Assembly (NCBI GenBank): GCA_964504285.1
Contig: CAZDDZ010000049.1
Coordinates: 1 to 19,713 of the forward strand
Source: Pseudoflavonifractor sp964504285
GTDB lineage: Bacteria; Bacillota; Clostridia; Oscillospirales; Oscillospiraceae
Direction of reading: 5' to 3'
DNA: 19,713 bases
Shown here one piece after another: positions 8,661 to 15,284 of this stretch (position 1 is its first letter; every line of letters begins with the position of its first letter). Under the pieces are notes generated by a model that saw nothing but the letters and a program-made list of their open reading frames with translations, did not search any database and had not been told where the DNA came from. Made by a program: the position numbers and the translations under genes.

Positions 8661-8826
8661 TTAGAGCGCATCTGAAAAGTAGCGGGATGCACAAAACCGC
8701 AGGATTTTTTTGTCAGCCAAGCCGATTTTTTGCAGCCATACTGACGTATGGCAAGGAAAATTGGCGCTGTCATGACGGAAAAAGACAAGTTTATGGGCGT
8801 TTTGATACTGTACAGGTACGCTCTAA
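8661..8826. mobile_element. Fold-back MITE-like element
   Basis: The ends are inverted: TTAGAGCG at 8661-8668 and CGCTCTAA at 8819-8826, extending as an imperfect terminal repeat of about 16 bases with 13 matches. The exact midpoint (8743.5) coincides with the centre of a perfect 7-bp hairpin (GCCATAC-TGAC-GTATGGC, 8735-8752). The two 83-base arms are imperfectly complementary along much of their length, so the whole unit can fold back on itself. There is no open reading frame of note. If the outer TA bases (8662-8663 and 8824-8825) are a duplicated target, it fits a non-autonomous IS630/Tc1-type MITE; that assignment is inference. It sits between tepA and ftsK, both of which appear intact. 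Confidence 0.6.
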
Positions 8827-8831
8827 ATGAT

Positions 8832-8872
8832 AGGGAAATAGGGCTGCCTCTTTGCGGCAGCCCTATTTCCCT
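8832..8872. repeat. 41-base hairpin repeat, copy 1
   Basis: A perfect 17-bp stem (8832-8848 with 8856-8872) with a 7-base loop TCTTTGC. The same 41 bases recur at 9054-9094 in the same orientation with one base changed. It starts 5 bases after the fold-back element ends. Confidence 0.85.
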
Positions 8873-9053
8873 CAACTTGTAGACAAACTGCTATTTTGAA
8901 ATTGGATGTCAGAAGACTGAGATTTTTGAGCGGGGGGATAGTGTGAAAGGGGGGCGGAGCCCCCGCTTTCGCGTGCAGGAACCCGCCCGCAGGCGACCGA
9001 TTTCGGCATTTTGCCGAAATCGCCCTCAGACTGGCGACATTGTCGCCAGTCTG
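8873..9053. repeat. Hairpin chain between the two 41-base repeats
   Basis: Three more hairpins follow one another: 8945-8970 (11 pairs with one bulged G, loop GGA), 8998-9022 (perfect 11-bp stem, loop TTT) and 9023-9057 (perfect 16-bp stem, loop ATT, its last four bases shared with the second 41-base copy). The stretch 8880-8940 has no obvious hairpin. Short frames across it on both strands have no ribosome binding site or family motif and look spurious. Together with the flanking copies this forms a 263-base composite resembling REP/BIME-type intergenic elements. Confidence 0.7.
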
Positions 9054-9094
9054 AGGGAAATAGGGCTGCCTCTTTGCGGCAGCCCTTTTTCCCT
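9054..9094. repeat. 41-base hairpin repeat, copy 2
   Basis: Identical to 8832-8872 except for one A-to-T change in the right arm (CCCTATTTCCCT becomes CCCTTTTTCCCT), which leaves a single mismatch in the 17-bp stem. It ends 43 bases beyond the tepA stop codon. Confidence 0.85.
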
Positions 9095-9137
9095 ATCGAG
9101 AATATTAACGCACATGATTCTGTGCCCAGCCTACGCT

Positions 9138-9860
9138 TTAATGCTTCTTTTTCTGCTCCATCATCTCGTGGAGACACTCCAGCGCATCGGATAGGCCGCC
9201 AATACGGTCAATTAAACCGATAGAGACTGCCTCCTCACCGTAGATGACGCTGCCCACATCGGCGGCCAGCTCCCCAGTTTGGAGCATCAGCCTTGTAAAT
9301 TCTTCACGCTTTACCCTGCTGTTTCGTGTAACAAACTGGATAATGCGGTCTTGAATACGTTCAAAGTAATTAAAGGTCTGGGGTACGCCGATGACCAGGC
9401 CGTTAATTCGCACCGGGTGAATGGTCATGCCTGCCGAGGGGGCAATAAATGAGGTATGGGCGGAGACTGCCAGTGGCACACCAATGGAATGCCCACCCCC
9501 CAGCACCAGAGACACCGTGGGCTTTTTCATACTGGCAATAAGTTCTGCAATAGCAAGTCCCGCCTCAATATCACCGCCCACGGTGTTGAGGAGGATGAGC
9601 AGTCCATCTACCTCGTCACTCTCCTCAATGGTGGCTAACAGGGGCAAAATGTGCTCATACTTGGTGCTTTTGCTGGTAGGCGGCAAAATTTGATGCCCCT
9701 CAATCTGTCCAACAATGGTCAGGGTGTGAATGGTACCTCGCTCTGTTTTAATGGTAGCCGAACCCATATCTACAAGCTGCTGCTGTCGGCCATTTAAGTC
9801 GGTGTCGGTGTCCTTGTTCTCGTTACCGGTTTCCAATGTCTCCCCAGTGTCATCCGTCAT
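9138..9860 (-). CDS. tepA: ClpP-like serine protease, TepA family
   Basis: A 240-residue member of the ClpP/crotonase-fold protease family that includes Bacillus TepA (YmfB). Visible are LLILLNTVGGDIEAGLAIAE, the oxyanion and strand segment; VLGGGHSIGVPLAVSAH with the likely nucleophile Ser125; and AGMTIHPVRI with the likely catalytic His148. The Asp-rich N-terminus (TDDTGETLETGNENKDTDTD) is unusual and probably disordered. The end MMEQKKKH is basic. Start: ATG 9860 chosen because GGGAG lies 10 bases upstream; in-frame alternatives are ATG 9878 and TTG 9926, both without a clear ribosome binding site. The tepA-spoIIIE pairing is also seen in Bacillus, which supports the name. Its substrate is unproven; the family has been tied to protein export and signal peptide clearance. 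Confidence 0.9.
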   Translation of the reverse strand: MTDDTGETLETGNENKDTDTDLNGRQQQLVDMGSATIKTERGTIHTLTIVGQIEGHQILPPTSKSTKYEHILPLLATIEESDEVDGLLILLNTVGGDIEAGLAIAELIASMKKPTVSLVLGGGHSIGVPLAVSAHTSFIAPSAGMTIHPVRINGLVIGVPQTFNYFERIQDRIIQFVTRNSRVKREEFTRLMLQTGELAADVGSVIYGEEAVSIGLIDRIGGLSDALECLHEMMEQKKKH

Positions 9861-9950
9861 CGTGCCGTCACTCCCCATGTTTATTTGGTTTAGCTTGTAC
9901 TGACATGTGGGCAAATATGCAAGCAAACCGTTTGACTGTATTTACCACAG

Positions 9951-9980
9951 TTGACAGCCAGCAACACCATGTAGTAAAAT
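9951..9980 (+). promoter_or_regulatory. Sigma-A promoter of the small membrane protein gene
   Basis: TTGACA (9951-9956) is a perfect -35 box and TAAAAT (9975-9980) a good -10 box, with 18 bases between them. The start of transcription would be near 9987, and AGGAGGG at 10000-10006 follows directly. Confidence 0.75.
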
Positions 9981-10016
9981 TATAACAATACTTTTTCACA
10001 GGAGGGTGGCGTTTTT

Positions 10017-10355
10017 TTGAATCCAGCAATATACTTTGCTATATTTTTACCCTTACTAATTATTTTTCTCCAGGAGAGTAATTTTAAAAAAAGTTTTGCC
10101 AAACAAATTGTAAAACAAAGATGCCATGAGGAGAGATTTCAAATGATGGAGTTATGTAAGAAGTTTATTGAAAAAGAATGTTTAATCTATACACTGAACT
10201 CGCAATTGTCCGGAATTATAAAAGAGGTCTCCAATGGTGCTATTTTAGTGGAGAACAAAGACACTGTGGAGGCCGTCAATTTGGACTTTATCGTTCGCGT
10301 AAGAGAATATCCGAGGAAAAAGAACGGAAAGAAAAAATCAGTGATATTTGATTGA
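10017..10355 (+). CDS. Small membrane-anchored protein, possibly DUF6897-like
   Basis: A 112-residue protein: an N-terminal membrane helix (PAIYFAIFLPLLIIFL, residues 3-18), a basic linker, then a compact beta-rich domain (ECLIYTLNSQLSGIIKEV, NGAILVENKD, AVNLDFIVRVREYP) and a basic tail KKNGKKKS. The domain looks like a small Sm/SH3-type barrel and resembles short conserved Clostridia proteins that I recall as DUF6897; this is uncertain. The start is TTG 10017, with AGGAGGG 10 bases upstream. A second strong site, AGGAGAG at 10129-10135, precedes in-frame ATG 10143 by 7 bases and could yield a soluble 70-residue form. By hand count 111 of 335 bases (about 33%) are G or C, far below its neighbours. 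It is a one-gene unit with its own promoter and terminator. Confidence 0.75.
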   Translation: MNPAIYFAIFLPLLIIFLQESNFKKSFAKQIVKQRCHEERFQMMELCKKFIEKECLIYTLNSQLSGIIKEVSNGAILVENKDTVEAVNLDFIVRVREYPRKKNGKKKSVIFD

Positions 10356-10413
10356 TCTTTCAGCGTAAAGGACTGGAAAGCTTTGTTCCGGCATTTATTG
10401 TAATAAAGCGACG

Positions 10414-10470
10414 AACAGCGAGAGAGCACCGGGCAGTACATCATTGTACGCCCGGTGCTCTCTCGCTGTT
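10414..10470. terminator. Bidirectional terminator between convergent genes
   Basis: A perfect 21-bp stem (10414-10434 with 10450-10470) extended inward, past one bulged A, by a further 5-bp stem GTACA/TGTAC around the loop TCAT. It lies between the small membrane protein gene and the end of the coaE-aminopeptidase gene. The trailing T-runs are weak on both sides (TTTATTCT on +), so termination rests mostly on the very stable hairpin. Confidence 0.75.
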
Positions 10471-10487
10471 TATTCTACTTCTTTCCT

Positions 10488-12512
10488 TTAAACCTCGTAA
10501 ATGGCCTTCATGCCCTTATAGGTCATATAGCAGTCCAGCTTGGAGACCGTCTCAAAGGGAGCGTGCATGGAGAGGACGGGCACACCGGCATCCAAAGTAT
10601 CAATGTCGCGCTCGGCCATATAAGCAGCCACCGTACCGCCGCCGCCCTGGTCGGCCTTGCCCAGCTCGGCCATTTGCCACATGACACCGGCATCATCCAG
10701 CACGCGGCGTGCATAGCACACCACTTCGGCGGCGGCATCAGATGCGCCCGACTTTCCGCGGCTTCCAGTGTACTTGCAAAGACCCATGCCGTAGTTGACC
10801 AGCGCGCTGTTGCGCTTTTCAAAAACCTCGGGGAAGTTGGGGTCAAAGGCAGCGGTCACATCGGCGGACAGGCAGAAGGACTTCTCATAGCAGGCCTTGA
10901 GGGGAATACGCTGCGCATCACACAGGTCGGACATAAAGGTGTCAAAGGCGGCCGACTTCATACCGGACACGCCTACGGAGCCAATTTCCTCCTTGTCTGC
11001 CAGCATACAAACGGCAGTGCGGCGAGGGGCATTGATGGCAAAAAGTGCGGCCAGCGCGGCAAAGCTGCACACACGGTCATCGTGGCCGTAAGCGCCGATC
11101 AGCGAGCGATCAAAGCCCACGTCGGAGGCGCCAAAAGCAGGCACAGCGGAAAGCTCGGCGGAGATAAAGTCGGCCTCGGTAATGCCATACTTCTGGTTGA
11201 GAATATCCATGACCGCCAGCTTCACTCTGTCGGAACCCTCGTCGTTCTTAAAGGGACGGCTGCCCACCAGAATATTCAGGCTCTCGGCGGGAATAGCCTC
11301 GCTTAGTGCCTTTTTGCTCTGATCCTGCGCCAGATGGGGCAGCAGATCGTCAATGGTAAAAACAGGGTCGCCAGCACCGTTACCCACGGTGACGTTAATG
11401 AGAGTGCCGTCCTTCAGTGCTACCACACCGTGGAGCTCTAAAGGAATGGTGACCCACTGGTACTTGCGGATGCCGCCGTAGTAGTGGGTCTTGAGGAACG
11501 CCAGCTCACTGTCCTCATAGAGCGGACGCTGCTTAAGATCCAGGCGCGGAGCATCAATATGGGCGGCACCGATGTTTACGCCCTCCGACAGGGGCGCGGT
11601 ACCCACCACAGCCAGCATAATGGCCTTGCCACGGTTGGCGCGGTAGAGCTTGTCGCCGGCATTTACGGCCATACCGCGGATAAATGGCTTAAAGCCATGC
11701 GCCTCAGCCAGGCGGACGGTTTCGTCCACACACTCTCGCTCGGTCTTGCCTGCGTCCAAAAACTTCTTGTAGTCTTCACAATAGGCCTTCATGGCCGACT
11801 CGTCCTCGCCGGTCAGGCGGTCATAGCCATTCTTTGGGTTATCCAGCAGAGCCTCCCGCCGCAGCTCGCCCTGTGTTTTCTGCTTTTCTTCCATGAAAAT
11901 TTCCTCCTTTTGATATTTGAGTATTTGAGTAAAGAGGTCTACTGCCTTCGCCCCAAAGGTTTCAGGCGTGTCATCCTTGCTGTTTTCTAAGATATAAGTA
12001 CAGTGTGCCCGAAAAAAGCTATCTTCTTTCTGCGCATTTACACGCATAGAGGCGTATTCCTCTGAAATGCCCTCCCGCGCCATAATTCGACGCACGCGCA
12101 CCTCTGCCGGAGCGAGAATGCCGACCACTACATCGCAGCGCTGAGCCAAACCACTCTCTACCAGAGCAATTGCGTCAATTGCGGCGGCGGGTCTTCCTTC
12201 TGTTTCTGCTTCAGAAAGCCGCTCCTTTACCGCGCGGAGCACATAGCGGTGGGTAATGGCGTTGAGTGCCTGCAAGGCTTCCTCATTCTGAAAAACGGTG
12301 CGTCCCAAAGCCTTACGATCCACTCTGCCGTCGCCATCAAGTATACAAGCTCCAAACCGTGCCGTCAATTCCCGCCGCAGGGGTGCGTTCTGAGCCAGCA
12401 GGTCGTGGTACACCTGATCGCAGTCAATAATTACGCCGCCCAACTCTGTGATTTTGCGGAGCGCCGTGGTCTTCCCCGCCCCGGTTGGGCCGGTAATACC
12501 AATAATTTTCAT
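10488..12512 (-). CDS. coaE: Dephospho-CoA kinase fused in frame to M18 aminopeptidase
   Basis: One uninterrupted 674-residue frame holds two complete enzymes. Residues 1-206 are CoaE, the last step of CoA synthesis: Walker A GPTGAGKT (8-15), the DCDQVYHDLL segment (30-39) and the family's lid region. Residues 207-674 are an M18 metallo-aminopeptidase: AAHIDAPRLDLK with His318/Asp320, GAYGHDDRV with Asp478/Asp479, DKEEIGSVG with Glu508/Glu509, and SMHAPFE with His650, covering the expected zinc ligands and catalytic acid. CoaE has no stop codon of its own. Met207 (ATG at 11894) is preceded by AAGGAGG at 8 bases, so the aminopeptidase can also be made alone as a normal 468-residue protein. The start ATG overlaps the previous stop (ATGA). 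Either a fusion with internal initiation or a lost coaE stop codon explains this. Confidence 0.88.
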   Translation of the reverse strand: MKIIGITGPTGAGKTTALRKITELGGVIIDCDQVYHDLLAQNAPLRRELTARFGACILDGDGRVDRKALGRTVFQNEEALQALNAITHRYVLRAVKERLSEAETEGRPAAAIDAIALVESGLAQRCDVVVGILAPAEVRVRRIMAREGISEEYASMRVNAQKEDSFFRAHCTYILENSKDDTPETFGAKAVDLFTQILKYQKEEIFMEEKQKTQGELRREALLDNPKNGYDRLTGEDESAMKAYCEDYKKFLDAGKTERECVDETVRLAEAHGFKPFIRGMAVNAGDKLYRANRGKAIMLAVVGTAPLSEGVNIGAAHIDAPRLDLKQRPLYEDSELAFLKTHYYGGIRKYQWVTIPLELHGVVALKDGTLINVTVGNGAGDPVFTIDDLLPHLAQDQSKKALSEAIPAESLNILVGSRPFKNDEGSDRVKLAVMDILNQKYGITEADFISAELSAVPAFGASDVGFDRSLIGAYGHDDRVCSFAALAALFAINAPRRTAVCMLADKEEIGSVGVSGMKSAAFDTFMSDLCDAQRIPLKACYEKSFCLSADVTAAFDPNFPEVFEKRNSALVNYGMGLCKYTGSRGKSGASDAAAEVVCYARRVLDDAGVMWQMAELGKADQGGGGTVAAYMAERDIDTLDAGVPVLSMHAPFETVSKLDCYMTYKGMKAIYEV
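11892..11909 (-). promoter_or_regulatory. Internal ribosome binding site and start for the M18 aminopeptidase
   Basis: On the minus strand AAGGAGG (11909-11903) lies 8 bases before ATG (11894-11892), an ideal ribosome binding site inside the long coaE-aminopeptidase frame. In the long frame these bases are read as Lys-Glu-Glu-Ile-Phe. The position, exactly at the boundary between the CoaE and M18 domains, argues that it is a working start. Confidence 0.75.
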
Positions 12513-12766
12513 GTCCTTGGCTCCTGCGCGTCCAGTCTTTTCTTAAGCTTTTCTATCCTGCCGTCTTGCCATTCGCACCGGGCATCAAGCTCGTAGTCAA
12601 CCGCACTCATTGCATATGCACCAAGAAAACTGATTACGGCAGAGATAGCCGAAAAAATCCACCAGGGTGTACTCATCCCCACATTCCACATAAGCCATAC
12701 TGTAAAGAGTAGCAACAATGCCCCGAGTACAATAAAGGTAATTTTGCAAATTTTAAGCTTTGACAT
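12509..12766 (-). CDS. Small two-helix membrane protein, unknown
   Basis: An 85-residue protein with two hydrophobic segments, about 9-28 (TFIVLGALLLLFTVWLMW) and 33-52 (PWWIFSAISAVISFLGAYAM), joined by a short turn, and a charged C-terminal helix (WQDGRIEKLKKRLDAQEP) that may be a coiled coil in the cytoplasm. I do not recognise a named family. Start: ATG 12766 with GGGGAG about 7-9 bases upstream; the in-frame TTG directly before it is too close. Its stop overlaps the coaE start as ATGA, so the two are translationally coupled. A 59-base gap separates it from tsaC upstream. Nothing links it to CoA synthesis beyond position. Confidence 0.7.
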   Translation of the reverse strand: MSKLKICKITFIVLGALLLLFTVWLMWNVGMSTPWWIFSAISAVISFLGAYAMSAVDYELDARCEWQDGRIEKLKKRLDAQEPRT

Positions 12767-12825
12767 CAAAGTTTGCTCCCCTCTGTGCTTATTTTAACAT
12801 CCAGAATCTATTTTTTCAGCCAGCC

Positions 12826-13851
12826 CTACAAAGTTTCAATAATGTGAAACCCTGCCGCCTTATTCAGACGGTTGGATATGGCAAGGCCCAGGCCGGCATC
12901 ATCGGGACATTGGGCCCAGATTTCGGTTACATCGGTGCCGTCAAAGTAGCGCAGCGCGTCAAAGACGTGTCGCGCCTGTGATTTTTTGTCCGCCGCCATG
13001 CCCAGCTTTTTCACGAGGTGTCCCGTGAACAGCTCCGCAAATTCGTCAAAGCAGATAACGCCGCAGTTTTCTCCCATATACTGTGCTATATAGGCCGCAC
13101 CCTTGGCGGGGTCGCCCTTCACTACGGTAACCGGCGCTTGGGGAGCATAGTGGCGGTACTTCATGCCGGGGGCGCGTGGCTGCTCCCCTTCCGCCAATAG
13201 GCGAGTAACCGCATCATCCACTGTCACCTCGCCCAGCACCGCCCGGAGTTCCTCCAGTGTAATGCCGCCGGGACGCAGGAGCCGGGGCGGGGTAACCGTC
13301 AAATCAATAATGGTGGACTCTACTCCCACGGTGCAGTTGCCCCCGTCCACAATGCCTTCGATTTTCCCGTCCATGTCCTCCAGCATATGGGCCGCCGATG
13401 TGGGGCTGGGGCGGCCGGAGGTATTGCCGGAGGGAGCAGCCACAGGCACGTCGGCTCTGGCGATAATCTCCCGGCAGACCTCATGGTCAGGGCAGCGCAT
13501 CCCCACGGTATCCAACCCCGCCGTTACCACGTCCGGCACCATGTCTCCCCGCTTTAAAATCATAGTCAGCGGCCCCGGCCAGAACCGTTCTGAAAGTTCA
13601 TAGGCACTTTTAGGGATGTCCCGGCAATAGCGTGCAAGCCACGTGTCCGACGGAATATGAAGGATAAGGGGGTTATCCTGAGGACGGCCTTTGGCAATGA
13701 AAATATGCTCCACCGCTGTCTCATCCAGACCGTTGGCCCCTAACCCGTACACTGTCTCGGTTGGAATGCCCAGCAACCCGCCCCTGCGGAGGATTTCTGC
13801 TGCCGGTTCAATCTCTGCCGTGGTAAAGGTTTTTGTCTTCAACACCGTCAC
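12826..13851 (-). CDS. tsaC: L-threonylcarbamoyladenylate synthase (TsaC/Sua5, long form)
   Basis: This 341-residue enzyme makes threonylcarbamoyl-AMP from threonine, bicarbonate and ATP, the first step of t6A37 modification of ANN-decoding tRNAs in the cytoplasm. The YrdC domain (about 1-205) shows GIPTETVYGLGANG (28-41), IAKGRPQDNPLILHI (52-66), PVAAPSGNTSGRPSPT and VESTIIDL. The extra C-terminal Sua5 domain follows the linker APGMKYRHYAPQAP (about 228-241), making this the long Sua5/YwlC type rather than the short TsaC. Start: GTG 13851, 5 bases after the previous stop, with only a weak ribosome binding site; TTG 13842 preceded by AGGTGA is an alternative. It lies downstream of prfA on the same strand, a common Firmicutes arrangement. 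Confidence 0.95.
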   Translation of the reverse strand: MTVLKTKTFTTAEIEPAAEILRRGGLLGIPTETVYGLGANGLDETAVEHIFIAKGRPQDNPLILHIPSDTWLARYCRDIPKSAYELSERFWPGPLTMILKRGDMVPDVVTAGLDTVGMRCPDHEVCREIIARADVPVAAPSGNTSGRPSPTSAAHMLEDMDGKIEGIVDGGNCTVGVESTIIDLTVTPPRLLRPGGITLEELRAVLGEVTVDDAVTRLLAEGEQPRAPGMKYRHYAPQAPVTVVKGDPAKGAAYIAQYMGENCGVICFDEFAELFTGHLVKKLGMAADKKSQARHVFDALRYFDGTDVTEIWAQCPDDAGLGLAISNRLNKAAGFHIIETL

Positions 13852-13856
13852 CTGAC

Positions 13857-14114
13857 TTACTCGTAAATGCCCACAGGCACGCCGGCAAGCTCAATGGTGG
13901 TATCAGGGGCAAACGCGGCGCACTGAAGATACCGCTTGACAGCTACAATCCCGTGCTTAGGATTTACCTTCTCGTCCTCCAGCTCCACCTCAATACAGCC
14001 CTGACGAAGGCCGATGAGCCAGCCGTCGTCCTCCAGCACGTTATCCAGTCCCTGTCGTACATCGTCCAACTCCATGCCCTCAGGCAATTTGCTAAAATGA
14101 ATGGTCAGTTCCAA
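13857..14114 (-). CDS. Conserved-looking small protein, unknown function
   Basis: An 85-residue acidic protein read from TTG 14114, chosen because AAGGAG lies 8 bases upstream. Longer in-frame versions to 14139 or 14189 would run through a palindrome and lack a ribosome binding site. The sequence alternates predicted strands and helices (ELTIHFSKLPEGMELDDVRQ, then LRQGCIEVELEDE, VAVKRYLQ and TTIELAGVPVGIYE), suggesting a small alpha/beta fold. There is no signal peptide, membrane helix or metal motif. I do not recognise the family. It lies between prfA and tsaC, only 5 bases from the latter, so it is probably co-translated with a translation-related set; that hints at, but does not show, its role. 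Confidence 0.65.
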   Translation of the reverse strand: MELTIHFSKLPEGMELDDVRQGLDNVLEDDGWLIGLRQGCIEVELEDEKVNPKHGIVAVKRYLQCAAFAPDTTIELAGVPVGIYE

Positions 14115-14132
14115 AATTATATCTCCTTGTAG

Positions 14133-14152
14133 GGTCGCCATATATGGCGGCC
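14133..14152. repeat. Short palindrome upstream of the unknown gene
   Basis: A perfect 14-base palindrome CGCCATATATGGCG (14136-14149) extends to 20 bases with one mismatched pair. It lies in the 96-base gap after prfA and just before the AAGGAG of the following gene. As RNA it forms a short hairpin with an ATAT loop; as DNA it could be an operator or a small palindromic repeat unit. No T-run follows, so it is not a clear terminator. Confidence 0.55.
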
Positions 14153-14210
14153 AGGTTTTCTTTACAATATCAGCGGGTAGTCTGACCATTGTAATCCGAA
14201 GCCGGTCAGG

Positions 14211-15275
14211 CTAGTTGCCCCCGTTTTGCTTAAGGCGTTCTGCTTGATCCGCAGTCAAAAGTCCGTCAATGACTTCATCCAGGTCACCGTTCATGATGTT
14301 ATCAAGTTTGTAAAGTGTTAGTCCTATCCGGTGGTCGGTAAGCCGGCCTTGGGGAAAATTATAGGTCCGAATGCGCTCGTTGCGCATCCCGCTGCCTACT
14401 TGGCTGCGGCGCTGGTCGGTAATGGCATCCGTTTGCTCTTGCAGTGCCTGATCATAGAGCCGGGAGCGAAGCATCATCATAGCCTTGTCCCGGTTCTGGA
14501 ACTGGCTGCGCTCTTGCTGACACTCCACCACCATGCCGGATGGCTTGTGAATGAGCCGCACGGCGGAGGAGGTCTTATTGACGTGCTGACCGCCCGCACC
14601 AGAGGAGCGAAACACCTGCATTTCAATATCCGCAGGGTTAATCTCCACATCCACCTCGTCCACCTCAGGCAGCACAGCCACTGTGACGGTTGAGGTATGG
14701 ATGCGCCCGCCCGACTCGGTTTCGGGTACCCGCTGTACCCGGTGGACTCCGCTTTCAAACTTCAGCCGGGAGTAGGCGCCGTCCCCATCAATTGTAAAGG
14801 AAATTTCCTTCACACCGCCCAGTTCGGTTTCATTGAGATTTGCCACCTCTACCTGCCAGCGGCGCGCCTCGGCATACATGGTGTACATGCGGTGGAGGGA
14901 GTGGGCAAAGAGAGCCGCCTCCTCCCCGCCGACACCGGCGCGAATCTCTACAATGACGCTCTTATCGTCATTGGGGTCACGAGGCAGGAGCAGAATTTTC
15001 ATCTCCTCCTCCAAGCGCTCTATATCGGCCTTGGCCTCGGCATACTCCTCTTGAGCCAGCTCCTTCATGTCAGGGTCGGACATCAGGCTCTGCGCGTCGG
15101 TCAAGTCCTGCTTGCGTTTCAAGTAGGAACGGTAAGCTGTCACCACCGGCGACAGTTCATTCTGTTCCTTGTTAAGCTTTGCCACAAGGGCGGGATCGGC
15201 GTAGGTCTCAGAAGCATTTAAGCGGGCTTCCAGATCCTGATAGTGCAGTTCCAGGCTTTTGAGCTTGTCTAACAT
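14211..15275 (-). CDS. prfA: Peptide chain release factor 1
   Basis: A 354-residue class I release factor of normal length that releases the finished peptide at UAA and UAG codons. Domain 3 carries the universal catalytic GGQ at residues 228-230 (SSGAGGQHVNKTSSAVR). The anticodon-like tripeptide region reads HRVQRVPETESGGRIHTST (about 178-196): the position normally written P-A-T or P-V-T in RF1 is P-E-T here (184-186). The absence of RF2's SPF confirms RF1. The IRAGVGGEEAALFA block (111-124) is also typical. Start: ATG with AAGGAG 5 bases upstream, overlapping the stop of the preceding DUF218 gene. No prmC, the methylase that normally acts on the GGQ glutamine, is seen next to it. Confidence 0.97.
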   Translation of the reverse strand: MLDKLKSLELHYQDLEARLNASETYADPALVAKLNKEQNELSPVVTAYRSYLKRKQDLTDAQSLMSDPDMKELAQEEYAEAKADIERLEEEMKILLLPRDPNDDKSVIVEIRAGVGGEEAALFAHSLHRMYTMYAEARRWQVEVANLNETELGGVKEISFTIDGDGAYSRLKFESGVHRVQRVPETESGGRIHTSTVTVAVLPEVDEVDVEINPADIEMQVFRSSGAGGQHVNKTSSAVRLIHKPSGMVVECQQERSQFQNRDKAMMMLRSRLYDQALQEQTDAITDQRRSQVGSGMRNERIRTYNFPQGRLTDHRIGLTLYKLDNIMNGDLDEVIDGLLTADQAERLKQNGGN

Positions 15276-15284
15276 ATGAACTCC

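Noticed and set aside
8661..9094. Repeated hairpins considered as a CRISPR array.
   Set aside because: There are only two copies of the repeat unit, each self-complementary, with no regular spacers and no cas genes in the window.
8872..9177. A 101-codon open frame on the minus strand through the hairpin chain.
   Set aside because: Its sequence is generated by the inverted repeats, it overlaps the end of tepA, and no start signal or conserved motif is visible.
10455..11306. A 283-codon open frame on the plus strand opposite the aminopeptidase.
   Set aside because: It is a shadow of the minus-strand codons, with no ribosome binding site or family motif, while the minus strand encodes a clear M18 enzyme.
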